Origin: Oscillospiraceae bacterium
GTDB lineage: Bacteria > Bacillota_A > Clostridia > Oscillospirales > Oscillospiraceae
Direction: 5' to 3'
Length of the DNA stretch: 44,704 nt
NCBI GenBank assembly: GCA_017545325.1
Contig: JAFWOX010000031.1
Span: 1-44,704, forward strand
Both the position numbers and the translations under genes were made by a program. The number at the start of each line of letters is the position of its first letter. Position 1 is the stretch's first letter. Shown piece after piece: positions 43,301 through 44,704 of the stretch. The notes beneath the pieces are model-generated. The model worked only from the letters and a program-made list of their open reading frames with translations. It did not search any database and had not been told where the DNA came from.

Positions 43301-44406
43301 ACCCCCGGGCCGAAGGGGACCGGGGCGTGCGGACCCGCTGCTCCGATGACCTCCTGTGGCTGCCCTACGCCCTGACGGTATACGGGGAGAAGACCGGGGA
43401 CCGGAGCCTGCTGGAGGAGGAGGCCCCCTGGCTCGTCTCCCGCCCCCTGGAGCCGGAGGAACAGGACCGGTACGAGGCCCCGGCCCGGGAGGGGAGTGGC
43501 AGTCTGCGGGAGCACGCCCTCCGGGCCATCGGCCTGGTGCTGGAGCGGGGCTGCGGCCCCCACGGCCTGCTGCGGATGGGCAGCGGGGACTGGAACGACG
43601 GCATGGATGCGGTGGAGGGAGAGAGCGTTTGGCTCACCTGGTTCACCGCCCTGGTGCTGGACCGCTTCGGCGCCCTCACGGGGCGGGAGGACCTGCGGAG
43701 CCGGGCGGCGGAGCTGGGCAGGAGCGCGGACGCCGCCTGGACCGGGGAATGGTACCTCCGGGGCTGGTATGCCGACGGACGCCCCCTGGGGGCGCCGGGC
43801 AGCCGGGAGTGCGCCCTGGACTCCCTGGCCCAGAGCTTTGCGGTGCTCAGCGGCTTCGGAGACCCGGCAAAGAGCCGCAGGGCGGTAATCAAGGCGGCGG
43901 AGGTCCTGCTGGACCGGGAGCGGGGGACGGTGAAGCTCTTCGCGCCCCCCTTCAACGGCCTGGAGAAGCCCGGCTATATCCGCAGCTATCTCCCCGGGGT
44001 GCGGGAGAACGGGGGGCAGTACACCCATGCCGCCGTATGGTTGGCGGCGGCCTGCCTCCGGTGCGGGGAGAGCGAGCTGGGCCGGACCCTGCTGGAGACC
44101 CTTCTCCCCGGGGGCAGGTCGGAGGAAATCTACCAGGGGGAGCCCTATGTGCTGGCGGCGGACGTGTACACCCACCCGGATATGCCCGGCCGGGCGGGGT
44201 GGACCTGGTATACCGGCGCGGCGGGGTGGTTCCTGCGCACGGCGGTGGAGGATCTGCTGGGCCTGCGGACGAAGGACGGCAGGCTCGCCGCCGTACCCAG
44301 GCTGCCGGAGGGCTGGCCCGGGTACGAGGCCCGGCTCCGGGCCGGAGGGAAGACCTGGCATATCCTGATGAAAAAAGGAGAGGAGGCGGAGATCAGGGAG
44401 GAATAA
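37321..44406 (+). CDS. Cyclic beta-1,2-glucan synthase-like protein (NdvB/ChvB type: GT84 + glucoamylase-like + GH94 domains)
   Basis: A 2361-residue membrane protein. A helix region near 258-293 precedes a glycosyltransferase domain with DGD at 464-466 and QHRWIRGDW at 610-618, and STGKGLLD-like and LLSHDLVEG segments between them. Further membrane helices lie near 658-694, 717-741 and 777-814. A glucoamylase-like domain (SPTNMG near 868, then SWTGTMFEYLMPELF and YPGSLLWES) comes next. Two beta-sandwich regions and a GH94 phosphorylase-type domain end the protein, with the catalytic region GSGDWNDGMDAVEG (Asp2090 and Asp2093). In Brucella and Agrobacterium such proteins make cyclic beta-1,2-glucan. 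They are usually about 2,800 residues, so this one is shorter. ATG at 37321 follows GGGAG; the ATG at 37318 is equally in frame. The gene is far more GC-rich than its neighbours. Confidence 0.85.
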   Translation: MEKKRLDTRQPGDLRALGKEWGRAAAVSGRGSGRRALRELAGLERTLERRREAWTGKTAPAAEWLLDNFYLVRRDLGRVREALRRRGRLPRLSGGELRILALAEALTEACGGWVEASALRAFLRGAGEAADLEEGELGLLEGALRLSLLKRLARLPESAEAVFTAIRSLDALELAPLLEEASPVEAILARDPAGVYARMDPESRGAYRRQVSRLARREGLGETAAAKRALELAEGENAHVGRYLFTRPLGKRPGRKRYALYFAACLLPAAILTGLILRAFGSPAGLLALLPLLEGSKYLTDRIAGRLRAPLRLPRLDYSRGIPPESRTLGVSVLLLRSPEEAREAAAKLERLRLANRDAGENLVLGLLADLRESPGEREAGDESILEAAAAELDRLNEKYGGGFCLLSRDRSWSPRDRVWRGWERKRGAIMDLLDLLEGEESRVRRAAGDPDCLREIAFLLVLDGDTGLPPGTAASMAAILAHPLQRAVVDPETRRVTEGYGILQPRVSVSLRDADRSDFARVFAGKGGLDPYGGPGSELGMDLFREGSYTGKGLLDVRAARLCLRGRFPAERLLSHDLVEGAWLGCAYAGDLELSDGFPGSILSYSERQHRWIRGDWQTIPWLLPRVRNEAGGWERNPISALSKWKILENLRRSLLPPAVFLSVFLYGVLGTPALAAAAAAGVAALALKVVLGSLGPLGGGRRCRGGTLAAPVSELLQLLLLLLFLPYSAWVHVSAVLTALWRMLISRRRLLQWVTAAESGERRDGLRAYLRRMFPCAAAGLLGLLTRSPILLALCLLWLPAPVLGWAVSRERGGSPRPGEEDRVFLLHAAGDIWRYFQRLMTGERHWLPPDNLQETPEEEIAERTSPTNMGLALLAAVAAWDLGLTDRETAFGLAAHMLDTLEALPKFRGHLFNWYDLRSLAPLEPPYVSTVDSGNLLACLLTLRGAAEEAGEPALAARATALAAGMPLDFLYDRERKLLHIGWDPREDRPSGGWYDLLASEARIASYIAVARGEAELKHWRRLGRVMTGGRGRYGLASWTGTMFEYLMPELFLPVYPGSLLWESGRFCTDMQRRAAVRGVWGSSECACSRMDAGLHYVYQAQGVQALALKRGMDRERVIAPYAAFLALSRIPGAAVKNLRRLRALGAEGICGFYEAVDFTPEGGEGYRVVRSFMVHHLAMSLLAADNALGEGCMIRRFLRDPEMGAYTELLQERSPAWDRVKPIRDYRGDEKPERRALEGWSLCREGYDLVRPAVLPLSNGRYHLLISELGSSRSLWEGRLLAASAFRRFGERQGPLFFASAGGRFFSLQPAPEYDGGTAYHWEFSGGGFTQFSAREGWQFRVETRVPAGGSGEVRRVTVKNRTGERQELTLALYFEPALCSPEAWAAHPAFARLALESRLGEGCLLVRRRPGGREPEAACAAACSEACEWETDRDALFGRGGLRAMPAALLRRGSRIKASQDPCVLARLRLTLRPGESRQVTFILAMGRSEGEAAAAARELRRPWGENGLFPRCARAFGLAGGELERAIGLITPLVFATPETRQLREAGREWDRGLDGLWRYGISGDLPVAAPGPEGAERMLRSWALLRSLGVSFDLALPVEDEGIYGRPECAALLELAGKLGVSGALDQRGGFHLAGGTREQRLALKARCRALGLPGWTRQNAVHGPSPWFLPAGAENREKRTGGPEGESWVFRTERGVGLRAWSHILTNGRMGWIATDAGTGNLFLDNAREKPLTPWENDPLTLLGPERLTLRRGGTEYSLFADADGWPTETEFGFGYARWRRRLGTAETEVTAFLPREARGLVLLIRLRGVGPEDRLRCFARRAEGAPEAFSLFAQIPALREEWDELRWLTGAAGGEDCVAGEFPPADRLALVLGLEEAAHLARPEAAEAELERVKALWRERTGALRLLSPSPRLDAYLNGWALYQTLACRVLGRCSLYQSGGAFGFRDQLQDVCALTDALPEIARGQLLAAAAHQYREGDVMHWWHPRAEGDRGVRTRCSDDLLWLPYALTVYGEKTGDRSLLEEEAPWLVSRPLEPEEQDRYEAPAREGSGSLREHALRAIGLVLERGCGPHGLLRMGSGDWNDGMDAVEGESVWLTWFTALVLDRFGALTGREDLRSRAAELGRSADAAWTGEWYLRGWYADGRPLGAPGSRECALDSLAQSFAVLSGFGDPAKSRRAVIKAAEVLLDRERGTVKLFAPPFNGLEKPGYIRSYLPGVRENGGQYTHAAVWLAAACLRCGESELGRTLLETLLPGGRSEEIYQGEPYVLAADVYTHPDMPGRAGWTWYTGAAGWFLRTAVEDLLGLRTKDGRLAAVPRLPEGWPGYEARLRAGGKTWHILMKKGEEAEIREE

Positions 44407-44704
44407 TTGGTTCAGCGGCGGGGCTCTTCCCGGGGCTCGCCCCGCCGAGCGGACTGTTTCCCCTGGGGAAGCCAGGGCAGTAATCGTCCTTGCGCCGGTG
44501 CGGCGAAGGGCACCCTGAAAAGCAAACGAGCGCTGCCCGCAGTATGGTCAGCGGCGCAGAGACGCATATACCAACCGCTTCTTCCCCGCTGCGCCTATGT
44601 TCCCTTCGCTTCAGCGCCCGCTGCACCGGGGGTGCAGGGGAACGCCCCTGCCGCGCTCTTTCCCCGGTTTCTCCCGCGCAGGAGAAACCGGGCCGCCGGA
44701 GGCA
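44407..44704. other. Right-end intergenic region with hairpins
   Basis: No gene is supportable here; the small minus-strand frame at 44393-44626 has no recognisable features. There are two perfect hairpins: GCAGGGG/CCCCTGC (44634-44651, 4 nt loop) and CCCGGTTTCTCC/GGAGAAACCGGG (44663-44692, 6 nt loop). Neither has a T run. Confidence 0.6.

Noticed and set aside
39535..44361. A 1608-codon open frame on the minus strand opposite the glucan-synthase gene.
   Set aside because: It is Pro/Gln/Gly-rich low-complexity text with no domain, caused by the very high GC of the sense gene; the plus-strand frame has clear family motifs.
44393..44626. A 77-codon minus-strand frame at the right end.
   Set aside because: It overlaps the end of the glucan-synthase gene, has no ribosome binding site or homology, and lies over hairpins.

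Overview
The window looks like a chromosome segment of a high-GC, anaerobic, gut-type Clostridia bacterium (Firmicutes; possibly Oscillospiraceae or Christensenellales, which I cannot resolve further). The evidence is the Firmicutes gene order ylxM-ffh-rpsP-khpA-rimM-trmD, an EcfA1-EcfA2-EcfT module followed by truA, a DUF5711-type protein beside CvpA, a zinc-finger ClpE-like ATPase, AGGAGG-type ribosome binding sites, and frequent TTG/GTG starts. Most of the window is strongly GC-rich. The stretch from about 25.0 to 30.2 kb is visibly poorer in GC (28 of 60 bases are G or C at 28021-28080, against 49 of 60 at 39361-39420).

Layout. 0-4.3 kb: the start of a GAPDH gene running off the left edge, an ene-reductase with an FeS site and FAD domain, a MscS channel and a YihY/BrkB membrane protein. 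4.4-5.5 kb: a promoter driving four tRNAs (Gly, Arg, His, Lys), a terminator hairpin, and a four-helix-bundle (S23-type) gene flanked by two nearly identical 96-97 bp direct repeats that each contain that hairpin. 5.5-9.6 kb: an SDR epimerase divergent from a TetR regulator, then a MarR - GNAT - alanine/ornithine-racemase operon behind a promoter with two palindromes. 9.8-12.6 kb: an esterase, and a flavoprotein - thioesterase - flavoprotein operon with a long structured leader. 12.9-16.3 kb: a YwrD-type gamma-glutamyltransferase and a phosphohexomutase, each broken by a one-base deficit in a homopolymer. 16.4-22.5 kb: an rRNA-type methyltransferase, the ECF transporter module, truA, a DUF5711-like protein and CvpA. 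22.6-24.9 kb: the ClpE-like unfoldase.

25.0-30.2 kb is the accessory island: an orphan solute-binding lipoprotein, a LysR regulator, and three paralogous proteins that each carry two copies of one exact Cys6-His motif (C-x-C-x4-C-x5-C-x2-C-x3-H-x8-C). This is the best candidate for an undescribed system. I infer a LysR-controlled metal- or thiol-related function, but nothing in the sequence proves it. 30.2-31.1 kb is a bicupin protein.

31.2-37.2 kb on the minus strand is the SRP / ribosome-maturation operon. It has a tandem three-hairpin region between khpA and rimM, and an ABC exporter pair follows trmD where rplS usually lies. 37.3-44.4 kb is one giant, extremely GC-rich cyclic beta-1,2-glucan-synthase-like gene. 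The last 300 bases hold hairpins but no gene I can support. All names are assigned by reading motifs; no database search was run.
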